Assembly (NCBI GenBank): GCA_001414485.1
Contig: LLEY01000056.1
Location: forward strand, 124,001-188,000
DNA length: 64,000 nucleotides
Direction of reading: 5' to 3'
Origin: Calycina herbarum
Taxonomy: Eukaryota > Ascomycota > Leotiomycetes > Helotiales > Pezizellaceae
Every line of letters begins with the position of its first letter. Position 1 is the first letter of the stretch. The position numbers and the translations under genes are program-made. This document shows positions 11,561 through 23,213 of this stretch, piece by piece. The notes under the pieces are model-generated. The model saw nothing but the letters and a program-made list of their open reading frames with translations. It did no database searches and was not told the origin of the DNA.

Positions 11561-12012
11561 CGAAAAAGAGGAGAGGGGTTAAGAGGTAGATATAGGAGCC
11601 TTCTAGGTAACTATATATCGTCGACTATCTATATCTTATATAGTAATCCTTATATAGAGAGGGTTATTAGAAGTCTCGGGAATACTTAGTATATTCTACT
11701 CCTATTAATATAAGAACCGCTTACGATTTTACTAGCTAACTGTTTAGACACTAAACCTCGGTATTACTAGCTGTCTAGGTAGTCTCTAATTACCTAGCTA
11801 TTTAAGGTTGTTGATATACTGATCCGAATCTAGGCTAAATCGAATTCGAAGCAAGTACGCTGGCGCGCTCGAGTGAGATATTATAACAGGCCGTCCTCGG
11901 CGGAGTCGAATTTAATCTTTTAATATAATAGTACGAAACGGATACTACTACAAAAGAGGCATATAGAAGTGCGTTCGATAGAATAACATATCCGAATACT
12001 AGGCTCTGATAC

Positions 12013-12257
12013 GAAGGAAAAGACTAAATTGGTCTTTTCTTAAGAGAGAGTAAGAGTATCTATATATAAGAGGGCCGGACAATAACAAAAGTCCGTACCG
12101 ATTCGGTTCTGACAGTCCTGAAACCAAAACTGTACCGTAATCCTGTTCCGTGCGCTCGGTATCCACCGTTTTATAACCATCTGTACCGTACTATACTCGG
12201 CACGTATTCTTAGCTGTTCCGATAGCTCGGCAATTCCATTATTAGCTGGCTATTACA
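12013..12257 (-). repeat. Probable LTR of element D
   Basis: On the minus strand it starts TGTAATAGCC and runs to a primer-binding-like site. It contains several CCGAG/CGGAAC blocks and is much less AT-rich than its surroundings. It lies exactly where the pogo-like transposase frame loses its similarity, so D probably inserted in that transposon. Confidence 0.45.
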
Positions 12258-12945
12258 ACTAGTAAGGTGATTTTTCCCTTGAACTACTAAGAATGGAGAG
12301 ATGCTTAAACCCTCTCTATTAATATAGATAATTGCTATAGCCTATTCCCGATTGCCTAGCTAGATAGCCTTGCCTCTACCACGTCGATTAGTACGTATAA
12401 TAACAATTCCTACGTAGATAATACCTATTATAAAACTAGTCTCGTCGAAGTTGTAGAAATCGCTGTCTTAGATCCTATATTTCGCCTATATATTCTCTAT
12501 AAGCCGAAACCACGCTCTAATAAGTTCAGGATCCTCGTAGAGGGCTCTTTAGAAGTTATAGACGCGATTAAAACGTGTCTTTAACTCTAGACGTTGTTAT
12601 ATAAATCGATGCGCCTAGAGCTTGCTAACGCGTCCTCCTCTACGCGACTCGAGGATATAATTTGCTCTATCTTCTATACTAGGCAGCTAGGGCGTAAATC
12701 CTCTTATATCTAGATTAAGTATATATTGAATAATCACCTCCTCCTCTACTTTAGTCAACTTATGGTAATTGGCCTTAGTTTCGTATCGAGGAGTTCGACC
12801 AGCTATTCTATCGCGTAGTATAGCTTCGGGGATATTATAGAGCTTTGTAGCTTTACGACGACTAATATTCTTGGATGTTCGAATAGCCTCGATAGCTAAG
12901 ATGATTCGTCCTTCTTTAGATTGGAATTCTATTGTTGGTTGTTAA
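12258..12945 (-). pseudogene. pogo/Fot1-like DDE transposase remnant
   Basis: The minus-strand frame begins with a helix-turn-helix of the pogo/CENP-B type (EGRIILAIEAIRTSKNISRR, then ILRDRIAGRTPR) and continues through a second DNA-binding part (RAYRFI-like around HRFI). It then reaches the first catalytic block DFYNFDETSF followed by IRTNRRGRGKAI and a SPFLVVQGK block. Internal stops are all TAG/TAA at Gln/Trp-type positions. The frame ends abruptly after QGKNHLT, missing the other catalytic acids, so roughly the C-terminal half is lost. Confidence 0.8.
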
Positions 12946-12989
12946 GAAAATACGCGTTAAAGGTAGTAGGTAGTAAAATATGAAAAAGT

Positions 12990-13022
12990 GCGCGACTCGG
13001 TGATATGCGCGACTCGGTGATA
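12990..13022 (-). repeat. Two 16-bp direct repeats next to the pogo-like remnant
   Basis: The sequence gcgcgactcggtgata occurs at 12990-13005 and again at 13007-13022, upstream of the transposase start. Short subterminal repeats are common in the ends of pogo/Tc1-type elements, so this may be the surviving 5' terminus. No matching right end is present. Confidence 0.5.
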
Positions 13023-13100
13023 AACCACGTTAACATTTATCTACTAGATCTACTTCTGGAAATTGGAGTCTAACTTTTTATTTTCCCACCCTTAAATCAT

Positions 13101-15318
13101 TTACTCTAAGCCACCTCTAATCTCACGTTTATACATTGTACTTCCCGTCTTCGGTGCATTAATGATACCGGCAGCCTGTAACTTGGCAGCTAATTCGAAA
13201 ACCACACCATCACATCCTGGGGCAGCAATTACATTAACTGCTACAGGGAGGTACTCGATGTGGTTGGTAATTGTGGAGTTATATGCTGCTTGACCAACTA
13301 CGAAAAAGACATTGGTTAGTACTTGTTCCAAAGTAAATAGAACATGGAAATCAGGTAAGGCGAAAGGGAGGAAGAAGGAAAAGAGGAAACCTACGAGGTA
13401 AAACCATATCCGGAACCCCCGCAAAGATAGCAACATTCTGAATATCCCACCCAGAAGGCAACTTAGGCGGACTCAAGTAAACATTTCTGTAATTTGGCGT
13501 CGCCAATGTTCCTGGATAAAGTAGCAATCCATCCGAACAGGTCTCTGGATTCTTATTCATGACCTCTTCGTTCCACCAGTTCTTGAACGTCGTCTTGTTG
13601 TAGATTCCATCTTCTAAAGTGGTATTTTGCGATCGACCATAGCCCCATCTGAAGTTTGGAACGGGATCGAGAAATGGCTTACGGCCGTCGAAAGCCGCAG
13701 CGTAGTCTGCGAGAAATGGAGCACCGAGGGCGGCCCATTGTTGTTTTGAGATGAGAGTTGGGTAAGTGAGAGCTAGGAGGGAGGCAAGATCTGGGGCCGA
13801 GGTGTTTTTAGCTTGGGGTGAGGCTGCCCATTGGGAGTCGTAGTCGAGGACTGTGGAAGTGACGTTCATAAATGCTTCGAGTTTTGCCAGGAAAGAGAGT
13901 AGAATTCCTTCCGCTTCGGTGGATGCATTCTTTGGGAAGACAGTTGTGTAGAGCTTTTTTGGTAGGGAGGTGTAGGTTGTGAGGTTTGTGCTGTAGAGAA
14001 CGTGACCGGCTGTTTGCCAGAGTTCAGCGTCGCGGGTTAGGAAACCGGCTGTATCCATGAGTGGGGAAAGAGGCATTGCATTGTCGAGTGTGACGAGGTT
14101 GTGGGTTGGTCTGTTTCCGTAACATCCGTTAACTTGAGAAGGGTTACGGATCGATCCACCAGTATCCGATCCAAGTGCAATATCCAACCAAGAGTATGCT
14201 CCAATTCCGCCACCAGGTCCAGAAGACGAAGAGGATGGATCGGAGTATCCATCTCCTCGGGCATTAAACGGGGAATGGTAGTCAACCCAATCTGCAGTAG
14301 CCATCTCTCCATTGGCAAATTGACTGGTTTTCATTTTCCCAACAATAATGGCTCCAGCATCGATAATTCTTTGAACAACTGGAGCAGTGGTGTTTCTTTC
14401 TGGGTAAAGATCGAAGTATGCCCTGCTTCCACAACCACGTTTGGTACCTGCTACATCGAAAATATCCTTGATACCAATGCGTACCTAATCGAGTCAATGA
14501 ATAGTCCAGATATTCTTTTCAAAAAAGGATACCTACACCAGCCAATGGTTTATCCGCTGTTTTGGTATAGTACAAACGAGAGGGAACTCCGATGGTTGGC
14601 GATTGAACTCCCTATACTATGTTAGAGAAAAGTTAAGATGGCATTGAATATCTTACTGGTATAGCTGCAGACATAGCACTGAAGTTTCCGCTTGCATGGC
14701 TAACCGTTCCTTCCGTAAAAGCACCCTCATAATCCGAGTATAGACGGAAAGCTTGGAACACATCGCCAGTGTATGCGGATATAAAATATGGGCCATTTGG
14801 AATTGGAATAGTATGCGTAGTTGCAGATACAGAGGAATTGCTGGAAGAAGAAACGAGGAACAGTTTGTTTCCATAGCTAGAGAGGGTGCTGGTTAAAGAC
14901 GCGTGGAGCTGGGTAGGTTTCGAGGAACTGAGATAAACAGCTAAATTCCCCAAATATTAGTATTTGGAATGACCTCGGAAGCTTCGGGAAGTTGAATTTA
15001 TGAACACGCACCTTGTAAGAAACCTGTGCTAAAAACATCATCTTTTGCTGTAAAATCGGCAATTGTAGATTTCAATACACTTGCATCAAAAGTACTGAAA
15101 TCTCCAGTCATAACAGTTGATGGAATAAGATCATTTCCTGAGTCTGCCGCCGCTTTCAATTGGTGTAACGAAACACCAAGACTAGAGACTGGTATGGATG
15201 GTACATAATAATATGTACCATCAACATCAACAGTGCTACCGGCCTTCGAGCTCAAAGCTTTTGCAATGGTTGCATATGCCAGAGCCGTAATGACACTTTT
15301 GAGAAAAGTGGAAGACAT
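13101..15318 (-). CDS. Secreted amidase-signature enzyme, 650 aa, five exons
   Basis: Exons 15012-15318, 14657-14940, 14537-14611, 13395-14484 and 13101-13297 join to one frame. Amidases of this family hydrolyse C-N amide bonds with a Ser-cisSer-Lys triad. The Lys is in [10 protein letters not shown] and the Ser residues in SSSGPGGG and [12 protein letters not shown]. The N-terminus ([21 protein letters not shown]) looks like a signal peptide, and many NxS/T sites fit secretion. The C-terminal block [13 protein letters not shown] fits fungal members. Introns have good donors (gtgcgt, gtaaga, gtaggt). The substrate is unknown. The stop codon lies only about 80 bp from the RIP-degraded transposon block, yet the frame is intact. 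Confidence 0.88.
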
Positions 15319-17664
15319 ATTTCCGCTACAGAAACAAAGCCTCAAAAGAAAGCACATTGAAGATGAGCAAACAGAAAACTCAATTGAGGGGATTGATCAG
15401 CTTTTTATTTTGTGCCTTATCCCCCATCTTCTCTCCCCAAGGCTCCACCTACGTATGTATCGTATAGCTGCATCCGAGTTCCGCAAAAAGCAACATAGTT
15501 GGGGGACGCCTGTAAAGTGGTGTACACCGTACCTGATGAGCAAATCATAACTGTATTGGTCCGATAACAATACACGGCAAGAAATCGTTGAGGATGTTGT
15601 GCATGGTTTAGTTCGTAGGGCGGAGTGAGGATCTGACACTTCTTATCCGCCAATAACATTGAGGACCGATAATCGTCGCTTACCTTGGCATCCCAAGCCT
15701 CCGCACTGGATTCAACCTGGAACCCCGGAAAAACGTGCTTCTTGTTGGATTATATGCCATTTCCAACAAGACGTGGAGAGGCTCTTTTCCAAAAAAAATC
15801 TTGGGAATAATCCGGGTTCAAAGATGTCTTAGTCTATACTCCATTTCATGTCTCGGACTTCCTAAAAGAAGATGATCATCCTCTCTCTCTCTTTTCCTTC
15901 GGGAACAATTACTTGTGTAATTTTATTCACCTGGCCATATCTTCTGTAGAGTACATCATCATTTCCACGATTATGCCACTTGAATTTCGAGGGTGGGAGA
16001 CATGTTCTCTGCTCCACAGGAGAAAGACCAAGTCTTAGCATAGCAAGAATGATAAAATAGAACGGTATTGACTCGCTACTTAGGGCAATACAAAACAAAA
16101 CGTAAAGATATGGAGAATTAAACTTTCGTTTGACAAATACCGCTCCTAATTTGTGAAAATTGTCAGAGACGAGATCAAGGGAGGAGAATGAAATGCGGGG
16201 AACCTAGAAATATCTTATTCACAGAGTCCCAGATTCCCATACAAGTTAAAATTGACGATAGGAAAACTGACAAGCAGAGATCTTAAGTGACACATACTTT
16301 TGCTTGGATCCTTTTCCCGACATCTCCCTAGACTCGGAATCACCTTTTCCTTGGCCATGCAGAAATACCTGCGCTAGCAGATATTCCCCAGGGGCTACAA
16401 TGACTGGTCACTCATCCAGGTACAGTACACTTGGGGACCTGAGAAATGCTCGCTAAGAGAGCCGCGAAGCGGAAAATTTGGGGGGGATATAGATTGCGAG
16501 AACGGGAAGACTTGGTAACCAGAGTCATTCGATGTGTCATGGAAGGACCCAGAGGCCATCATGTCTTTCAATTCTTTCGCTACGCCGCAAAGTGACCAAG
16601 GAAGGAAGATGATGGTGTTTCTAGAAGGTCAGAAAGAAAAATGCATTCCGAGGCTAGCGGGGTATACACGTGACTTTTAGATAGACTTACGCTGAATACC
16701 TGATCAGTTGAAGGTTGATAAAGAAACCAACAAACATAATCCGTTCCACCTTGAATCGTTTCATACGAGGAATTGAGAGATATAAATCTGCGAGAAGGAT
16801 TTTCAGTCACGTGGCATGTCGTCTGTTTGGATGAACACTCACAAAGCTTGCAAGTTATCCATGGAAAACTTGGGTGTTTGTCTGAAATCGGAAACTTGTG
16901 GTTGATAGATCGATTGGAAATGAAGCTTCCCCCGTCTCCCCTTCCCATAATGACCAAAGGCAAGAGCGACTGGCAGGAATCAGGATGCAAACAGCCCATC
17001 CACCCCAATCACCCTTTTAACATCCCGATTTCCAAAGACCGCGTCACTTCAAACTTTTGCTTCCTCCGTACTCGAGTACACCCGGTCATCACGCGAATAC
17101 AAGGTTACAAAGCTCCCCACTAGCACCGTTGACCCCATCATCCCATGTCCACCCCCCAAAACCAACCCACATATAATCATAACCCAGCTGCTCCCAACCT
17201 AACCCAATCACACACAATGCGACTCTCACCAACGCTGAAACAAAAATCGAATGATATACCAACCTTATCTCCTGATTACAAGTGCATAGGTGATCCTAAG
17301 ATCAGACAATGGTGCATGTTTCAAGTACTTTCCAGACAATCAGGGGCTAAAAGTTGCCTGATTTTTGGGTTAAGCGAGTATGATCGTTATGAAAACCATG
17401 CCATTTGTATCTGGGATATAAACCTATCGAATTTCTCTTTCTTTGGTTTTTGTTTCCTTCTCTCTTGGTAGCTGGACTTCTTTCTCTCTTTTAAAAAACT
17501 TATTTGTATTTATTTGAACTGCTAGACAGTTTTTTGTTTTGCTTTAGTTTCCCTACAGGTTCTACGAACGTACATATCTACGATTCTACAACCACTTCCC
17601 ATCCCTTGTCGCGAATCTACATCTTCCAAAAACTCACAAGGAAGATATTCCCAAATCCCCAAAT
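15319..17664. other. Intergenic, no gene recognised
   Basis: It holds several open frames of 60-140 codons on both strands (for example 15417-15659 and 16580-17008 on the minus strand), but none has recognisable domains or supporting intron structure. From about 17,150 to 17,660 it is probably promoter and 5' leader of the 55-aa gene. Confidence 0.5.
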
Positions 17665-17882
17665 ATGCCAGCTATCGACGCAATCCATCGGGGTGTCACA
17701 GAGCTGACCTCCGTTATCGTTCGACGAAATCCTCCTGCACAACATGAAATTCTAGAAGCCTTTCTCGTTAGTAGGTTCTCCCCATTCGTACTTACCCTTT
17801 ATGAAAGTTACTAATATCAGTAGTTTTCGTATCAATTTTCGGCGTCGGAGGAGCGATTGTGTATGCCATCAAACGATGCTAG
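17665..17882 (+). CDS. Small single-pass membrane protein, 55 aa, one intron
   Basis: Exons 17665-17770 and 17821-17882 join in frame across a 50-nt intron with donor gtaggt, branch-like ctaat and acceptor atcag. The product starts MPAIDAIHRGVTELTS and ends in one strong hydrophobic helix (from about residue 31 to 52: EAFLVIVFVSIFGVGGAIV) followed by KRC. The N-terminal half is soluble and basic, so the orientation is probably N-terminus outside the bilayer with a short tail. I cannot name the family; small mitochondrial or ER membrane subunits look like this. Support is the clean intron and the coherent helix spanning the splice junction. Confidence 0.55.
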
Positions 17883-18628
17883 TCTATTCAACTGAGATGG
17901 GAACAATGAAATTCGAATATTCGATCGGTCCGGGAGACGACTCCGTGGGGGGTTGTAAATGGGATATCTCCTCTTCGACTGGCATGGGGAATGTGTGAAT
18001 AATTGGGAATCAAATATGGGATTCGGAAAATGTTTGAAGGGAAGGAGGTGAGGAAAAGTGGATGTGAGGGTTTTCGAATAACACATGTCATCCAACCCGG
18101 AGTTGGAGAAGGACAAATGGCCCACCGCCTTGCGAAATGAAGGGGATTGAAAGTTGGGAAGCAAGATGTGAACGCTACAAAGGACTCAGCAGAATTTTGA
18201 CCTGATGATCTTCGTTGGACGAGGGGACTCGAGACGAAGGCTTGTATATGTCTTGGTCAACAACGGTAGTGGGGGGAAGAGCGACCACGAGGTCTCTGTG
18301 GCGGTCGACCAGAAGAAAAAACACCAACTGCAACAACACAAAAACAATTCAAAAACAATTCTTCCATACCTACCCTTACTCATCTCTTTGCTAGTTCTCC
18401 ATCTCAGATACTTATTTTCCCGGAACAAGCTTTGCTTTCTTTTTTTAAAGTGAAAAGATGGTTTCAATTCACTTGTGTGCTCATTCTCTCTTATTACGAG
18501 GTTACACTTGAGATTCCGAGAAAAATATGGTTCTCTCAAGTAAGACTAGAACTTTTTATTCTACCCATAGCCCAAATTTTCCCTTCCTCCAAGCCTTCAA
18601 AAGGCATCCCCTTCTCCAATACCCCACT
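17883..18628. other. Intergenic between convergent genes
   Basis: 3' flanks of the microprotein gene (plus strand) and the lactonase-like gene (minus strand). I see no further gene. Confidence 0.5.
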
Positions 18629-19903
18629 CTACTCAACCCAAACAACAGAACTCAATCCATCCTCATTAGTATACGTCCCGACTGTCCCAACCTCCAACCT
18701 CGCAACCAATTTTCCCAACTTCCCATCTTTCCCCCTCTCAAGAATCGCCACAGTACTCGAAGTTTGTCCCCCAACCGCAACCAAAGTCCCCTCTTTATTA
18801 ACATTGAAACTCCTCGGATAGAAAGAAAATGAATCATTAATTTCCACGAACTCCAACTCCCCTTTTTCTGTAATTTTGTAAGTAGCAAGGGAATCAGTAG
18901 CAGGACCAAAAGATTTGTCATTCCGATTCGTCGCGTAGAGGTAAGACCCAGAAATATGCAACTCCGCCGCTTTGGGAGGGAAAACTTGTCCGTTGAAAGT
19001 GGTAGAAGGTGGTGTAACACCAGGAGGAAAGGTAGAGATGGTTTGTTTGTGGGTGAGAGAGAGACACGTCGAATTCGAAGAGGGATAGGAAACATCCCAG
19101 GCCGAGACGGAGTTCCCTAGTTCATTAACAGTAAACAACTTCCACGCATCTCCCTTCTTGAAAAATTCTCCATGTCTGGGTCCATCGCCTGGAGCTGTTG
19201 CTGCACCAGGACAGGAAGTGAGATATCCGGTAGAGGGATTAATGGAGAAGATATGGATGGTATCTGCTCCTAAATCAGGGATGAGGATGAATTTTCCGCT
19301 TGGGTTGAGGAGGGTTTGGTGGGGGTGTGGTTTATCTTGTCGTGGGTCGGGACCGGGTTTTGGGATTGTGAAGGTTTCTAGTTGGAGGGGGGTTGTGAAG
19401 GGGGGGTCTGGACCTGGTTTTAGGGGGAGGGCGTAGGTTGTTAGAGTTGAGGGAGTGCTGGTCCTCATATTAGTTTTTTGTTTTTGAGATTTCTTTGAGA
19501 AAACTTACTACTGGACACTAGCAATGAAACTCCTTCCCTTTGGTCCTCCGTACAAAATGCCATGTACATCATTCCCTGTTGTCTTAGCCTGACCGGTAAC
19601 AGTGAGTGTTCCATCTGTGGAAACATTGTATTCGGCCATTGTTCCGTAGCCTTGCCATGATTCATCCCAGCAATACAGAGTTCTTGTGTCGGAATAGTAT
19701 TGCAGCCATGTTGGTGTGGTACCACAACCTCCAGAGGCAGAAATGAGAGAAAGCGTTCCATTTCCAGTTGGATTGGTGTTCAGGGAAAGAGTGAAGATTG
19801 CGCCATTGAAGTGAGAGGCCAGGAGGAGAGAAGTAGCCACGAATGAGGTAGGAAGTACGCTCATCACGAATCCAACAACCAAAGTATGAGAAATTGAAAA
19901 CAT
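18629..19903 (-). CDS. Secreted lactonase-like seven-bladed beta-propeller protein, 407 aa
   Basis: Exons 19509-19903 and 18629-19457 join in frame (donor gtaagt, acceptor accag). The protein looks like the lactonase family of 6-phosphogluconolactonase/carboxymuconate-cyclase-like propellers. Repeated motifs include HPHQTLLNPSGKFILIPDLG, DTIHIFSINPSTGYL, LFTVNELGNSVSAWDV, YLYATNR and YPRSFNVNKEGTLVAVGGQ, each a propeller blade strand set. The N-terminus (MFSISHTLVVGFVMSVLPTS) resembles a signal peptide, so the enzyme is probably extracellular, unlike the cytosolic pentose-phosphate lactonase. The actual substrate cannot be read from sequence. Confidence 0.85.
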
Positions 19904-20867
19904 GGCGTGCTCGTTTTCAGAAGAAAGTCTCTACTTAATGACTTTGTAGGACAACTAGGATCTCCAATCCCAAGTGGCCGGACGACCTACTTAAGCTTAA
20001 TCGATTCATTAAACCTTGGTTCTGAGCCTGTGAGGTTATGTTTTCCCCGCATTCATTATGATATTAGCCCTCATTGGCACTGTGCCGCGGTTCCTTACAT
20101 GGTAAGGCATTAGGTGAAGGAAATACTTGGTAGCGAATGGAGGGGTCCTTGAAGTCATACAGCTTTCGGCAATTCCGGCTAAATGGCCATGTCCATCCGG
20201 GAAATATCATCGTGTATGTGAAAAAGCGGCGGCCAACCAATCTAGGTGAACTGTAATGTAGGCAAAGGCATGATAATATATTTAAGGGACGGGCCGTCTA
20301 TCAAATGCTTGCATATAGAAGGAATTTGCCATACGAACTTTTATTGCCAGGTACGAGGTAGGTAAGATCTTACCCCCCCCCCAATTGTACAACCATCCCA
20401 AACACTTCAAGTCTCAAATCAAAATTACCAGATCAAACAAGAACACAGTATATCACAACATAGAAAACCAATTCAAAAGAGGCATCAAATGATATAAACA
20501 AAGCTTTCAATTTGTTCACACCCCTCCTATCTAAAAAGTAGACGGTGACAGGTTCTTGAAAACTCCTCGCCAAAAAGCATGATATGTAACGACAGTTTTT
20601 TCAATGTGCCCAGCCAAAAAAAAACAAATCGACGCCATGCAGAAGAAGGGTATGCATCAAGAATCTAACAAAGGAAACAAGATAACATTCAAAATGTACA
20701 AGAATTTCTATCTATCCCCTGTTCCGTGTTCCTCCTAACTCCTACAGCCAAGTGGCCGAAGAAGTGGTCTATCCATATCCAAACATCAAAACCAAACAAA
20801 GAATCAAAACCACGCAATGCAAGAAAAGAAGCCAAAGTGCAAGGAAATGTAGCTAGAGATCGAGAAT
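19904..20867. other. Intergenic: promoter of the lactonase-like gene and 3' flank of the repeat-rich secreted protein
   Basis: No gene recognised. There is a C-run near 20,375. Confidence 0.5.
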
Positions 20868-21936
20868 TTACTCCTCAGCAGGAATAGGAGTAGGCTTTCC
20901 CTTTCCTCCAGTCTTGGTAGCGGTCAATGTCTTCTGCTTCTTGCTTGTAACAAATCCACTTGGTCCTCCGTGTCCGTGGTGAGGACGACCAGATGGGTGT
21001 GCGTATCCACCGGTAGGGTGTGCTCCACCTGGGAAGGACTTGATAGAGTGCTCTGGCTTTCCAGTTGGCTTTGCGTGTCCTGATTTCTCGGACTTGTGAG
21101 AGTGAGTTGCCTTTGGCTTCTCGGAAACGGAGGTAGCGACGATAGGTGGTGATTCGCCTTCGACTGGGGTAGCTTCATCCTCTTCTTCGACGTCATCTTC
21201 GTCACGGGCGTTGAGGTTGAATCGAGCCTTCAATTTATATGCGCCCTCAGTCTCGACGTCGGTCTCGGCTGGAAGGGGGATGACAGTTGCGGTGCTGACG
21301 ATTGGTTCCGATTCAGAGACCAAAGGAGTTGGTTTTGGCTTTGGCTTTCCGCTGGCGGTTGGGAATGGGTGGTGGGTGATTGGCTTGTGGCCGGTTGGGA
21401 AAGGCTTGAAGGTTGGCTTTCCTCCAGATGGGTGTGGCTTGAATGTTGAGAAGGGCTTGCCACTTGGAGCTGGGAAGTAAGGCTTGCCAGATGGTTTTCC
21501 ATATGCTGGCTTTCCTTCCTCGGTCTTTGGTGTCTCTTCAACGTTGATTGTGTTGACTTCCTCTCCTGACTCTCCTGAGCTTCCATCTACAGTGGCGTAT
21601 TTTGTGAAGGTGACTGGGGCCTCGGCGGAGACAACAGGTTCTAACTCGGAGGCGATGGGAGTTGGCTTTGGATGTCCGCCTGTGGGGAAAGGCTTAAAGG
21701 TTGGCTTGGGGTGAGAGCCGGTACCAGTGCCGATAGGAAATGGCTTTCCAGATGGGTGTGGGAATGGGCGAACAGAGCCTGTGCCTTTGATAGACTTGCT
21801 GAATTCATAGTTTCCGTACTTCTTGTCTTCGGCGAAGGCCTGAAACTGGTTAGTTCTGGTTTTGATATTGGAGAAGAAGTGCATTTACAATTGGTGCAGC
21901 TGCAAGAGCCGCGAGGATGACTGTGGAGAAATGCAT
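20868..21936 (-). CDS. Secreted Lys/Pro/Gly-rich low-complexity protein, 339 aa
   Basis: Exon 1 (21889-21936) encodes MHFSTVILAALAAAPI; a 49-nt intron (gtaaat...ctaac...tttcag) leads to exon 2 (20868-21839), which continues AFAEDKKYGNYEFSKS. The join gives a textbook signal peptide ending AFA; without the intron the first ATG runs into a stop. The mature part is low-complexity, with imperfect repeats of the type KPTFKPFPTG, PSGKP and KPTPxxSExEPxVS, two acidic patches (DEDDVEEEDE) and a His/Gly-rich C-terminal part. No catalytic domain is visible. A wall-associated or effector-like role is possible but unproven. Confidence 0.75.
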
Positions 21937-23163
21937 GTTTGTGGTTGGTAATCTGATCTGAATTTTTCTGAAAAGTCTACTTGAGACTTGAAAATGTGTT
22001 GGTAAAAGTGTGTTTGGTAAAGAACTCGATGATGCGCTGAAAAAGACCGAGTGGGAAGAAGTAAAAACCCTATCAAAGGAGTGTGATGGTTCTGAACTGT
22101 AAAAGATTGAACTGAGGAAAAGATGAGGAAAGATGCAGATGCTGATGATGAGAGAAAAGAAGAGTTCAGAACAGAGAACGGGCAGGTGATATATACTTTT
22201 CCATCAATAACATATCAGTATCCCAGGTTCTCTACGCCTTGCATGCTCGGTGATAAATGAATCCTCCAATGAATCCTCCCGCCCACTTCATCTCCCCCAG
22301 CATTTTCCACCACCACATCTACCTCGAACACAAACAATTTACCATTGAAACAAATCCAATCGAACCCCCAAGTCTCTACGCTCCCATCAGCTCTCCCGCT
22401 GGTGTTCCCGCATGCCCTACCAGCATATCACCAGAAGCGAGATGCGGAAGGAAGGGGAATATGCATCGCCATTGGCCATAAAAAGAAGTTTAGGTGTCTG
22501 TTCTCCCCCCGCAGACGAAAAGCTTGTCTCTTTTGAAACGAAGCGAGCCTGGATGAGGAAGGATGAAATGCCGGCTTAGACTTTCCAGTGTACACTTTGC
22601 CCACTTGGGATGCCTCTTCGCCAGTTTACATGTGGAAAGAAGGATGTGTTCCCCGAATAAAAAGACCCGATTCGCACCAAATGATTCATGCATCACGCAA
22701 TTGCTGGCTGACTGGTAAATATTTGCTCATGTCCAGGGGAGGATCTCTCGAGGGATCGGATGAAGTGACCACTGGGTGAGGCTTCCTCTCCACTCCCACA
22801 GTCGATCATAGCGTACATCGGATGAGACGGATGCCACTGGCAAACCCACCTCGCTGAACGTGTTGATCTCATCGTCGAATAGACACCAGTACTTGGTCTC
22901 TATTTACGATATTCAATCCCACCAAAGTATCGAGTACACGCGGCTCTCACCTGCGCAGTGCGGCGTCGACCTTCCCCGCAGGCCAGCACCGACCTTTTGT
23001 GGAGATGAATCCTGTGGGAAGAAAGGCGAGAAGCTTGTTCGCATCGCCAACACGCTGAGCTGGAGAAAGTTGACAAGTTGGATCGTGATCGGATGAAGCT
23101 TTTCGTTCCTACAGGCTCTCCTCTCGTGGAGACGACGTCATGCCTAGGGAGGCAATGCCTTGT

Positions 23164-23213
23164 CGTCGTGAATTGTTGTCGTGAATTGTTGCCGTGAATT
23201 GTTGTCGTGAATA
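23164..23213 (+). repeat. Tandem array, 13-bp unit, about 4 copies
   Basis: Units of tcgtgaattgttg with one variant (ccgtg) follow each other without spacers. Confidence 0.85.

Larger units (their letters stand above)
10260..12257 (-). mobile_element. Minus-strand LTR retroelement D, 5' part only, RIP-degraded
   Basis: Reading the minus strand, an LTR-like segment (12257-12013) is followed by TATCAGAGCCTA at 12011-12000, similar to the primer-binding site (TGGTATCAGAGC) common in Ty1/copia elements. A leader and a gag-like frame follow. No RT or integrase is present; the element is cut off near 10,250 where element C's LTR lies. Assignment to Ty1/copia rests on the primer-site-like motif and is tentative. 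Confidence 0.5.

Noticed and set aside
15397..15659. Two overlapping minus-strand open frames of 80 codons upstream of the amidase
   Set aside because: No signal peptide, domain or intron structure supports either; neighbouring frames are equally open.
16580..17123. Open frames on both strands (142 and 116 codons)
   Set aside because: They overlap each other on opposite strands and show no recognisable motif.
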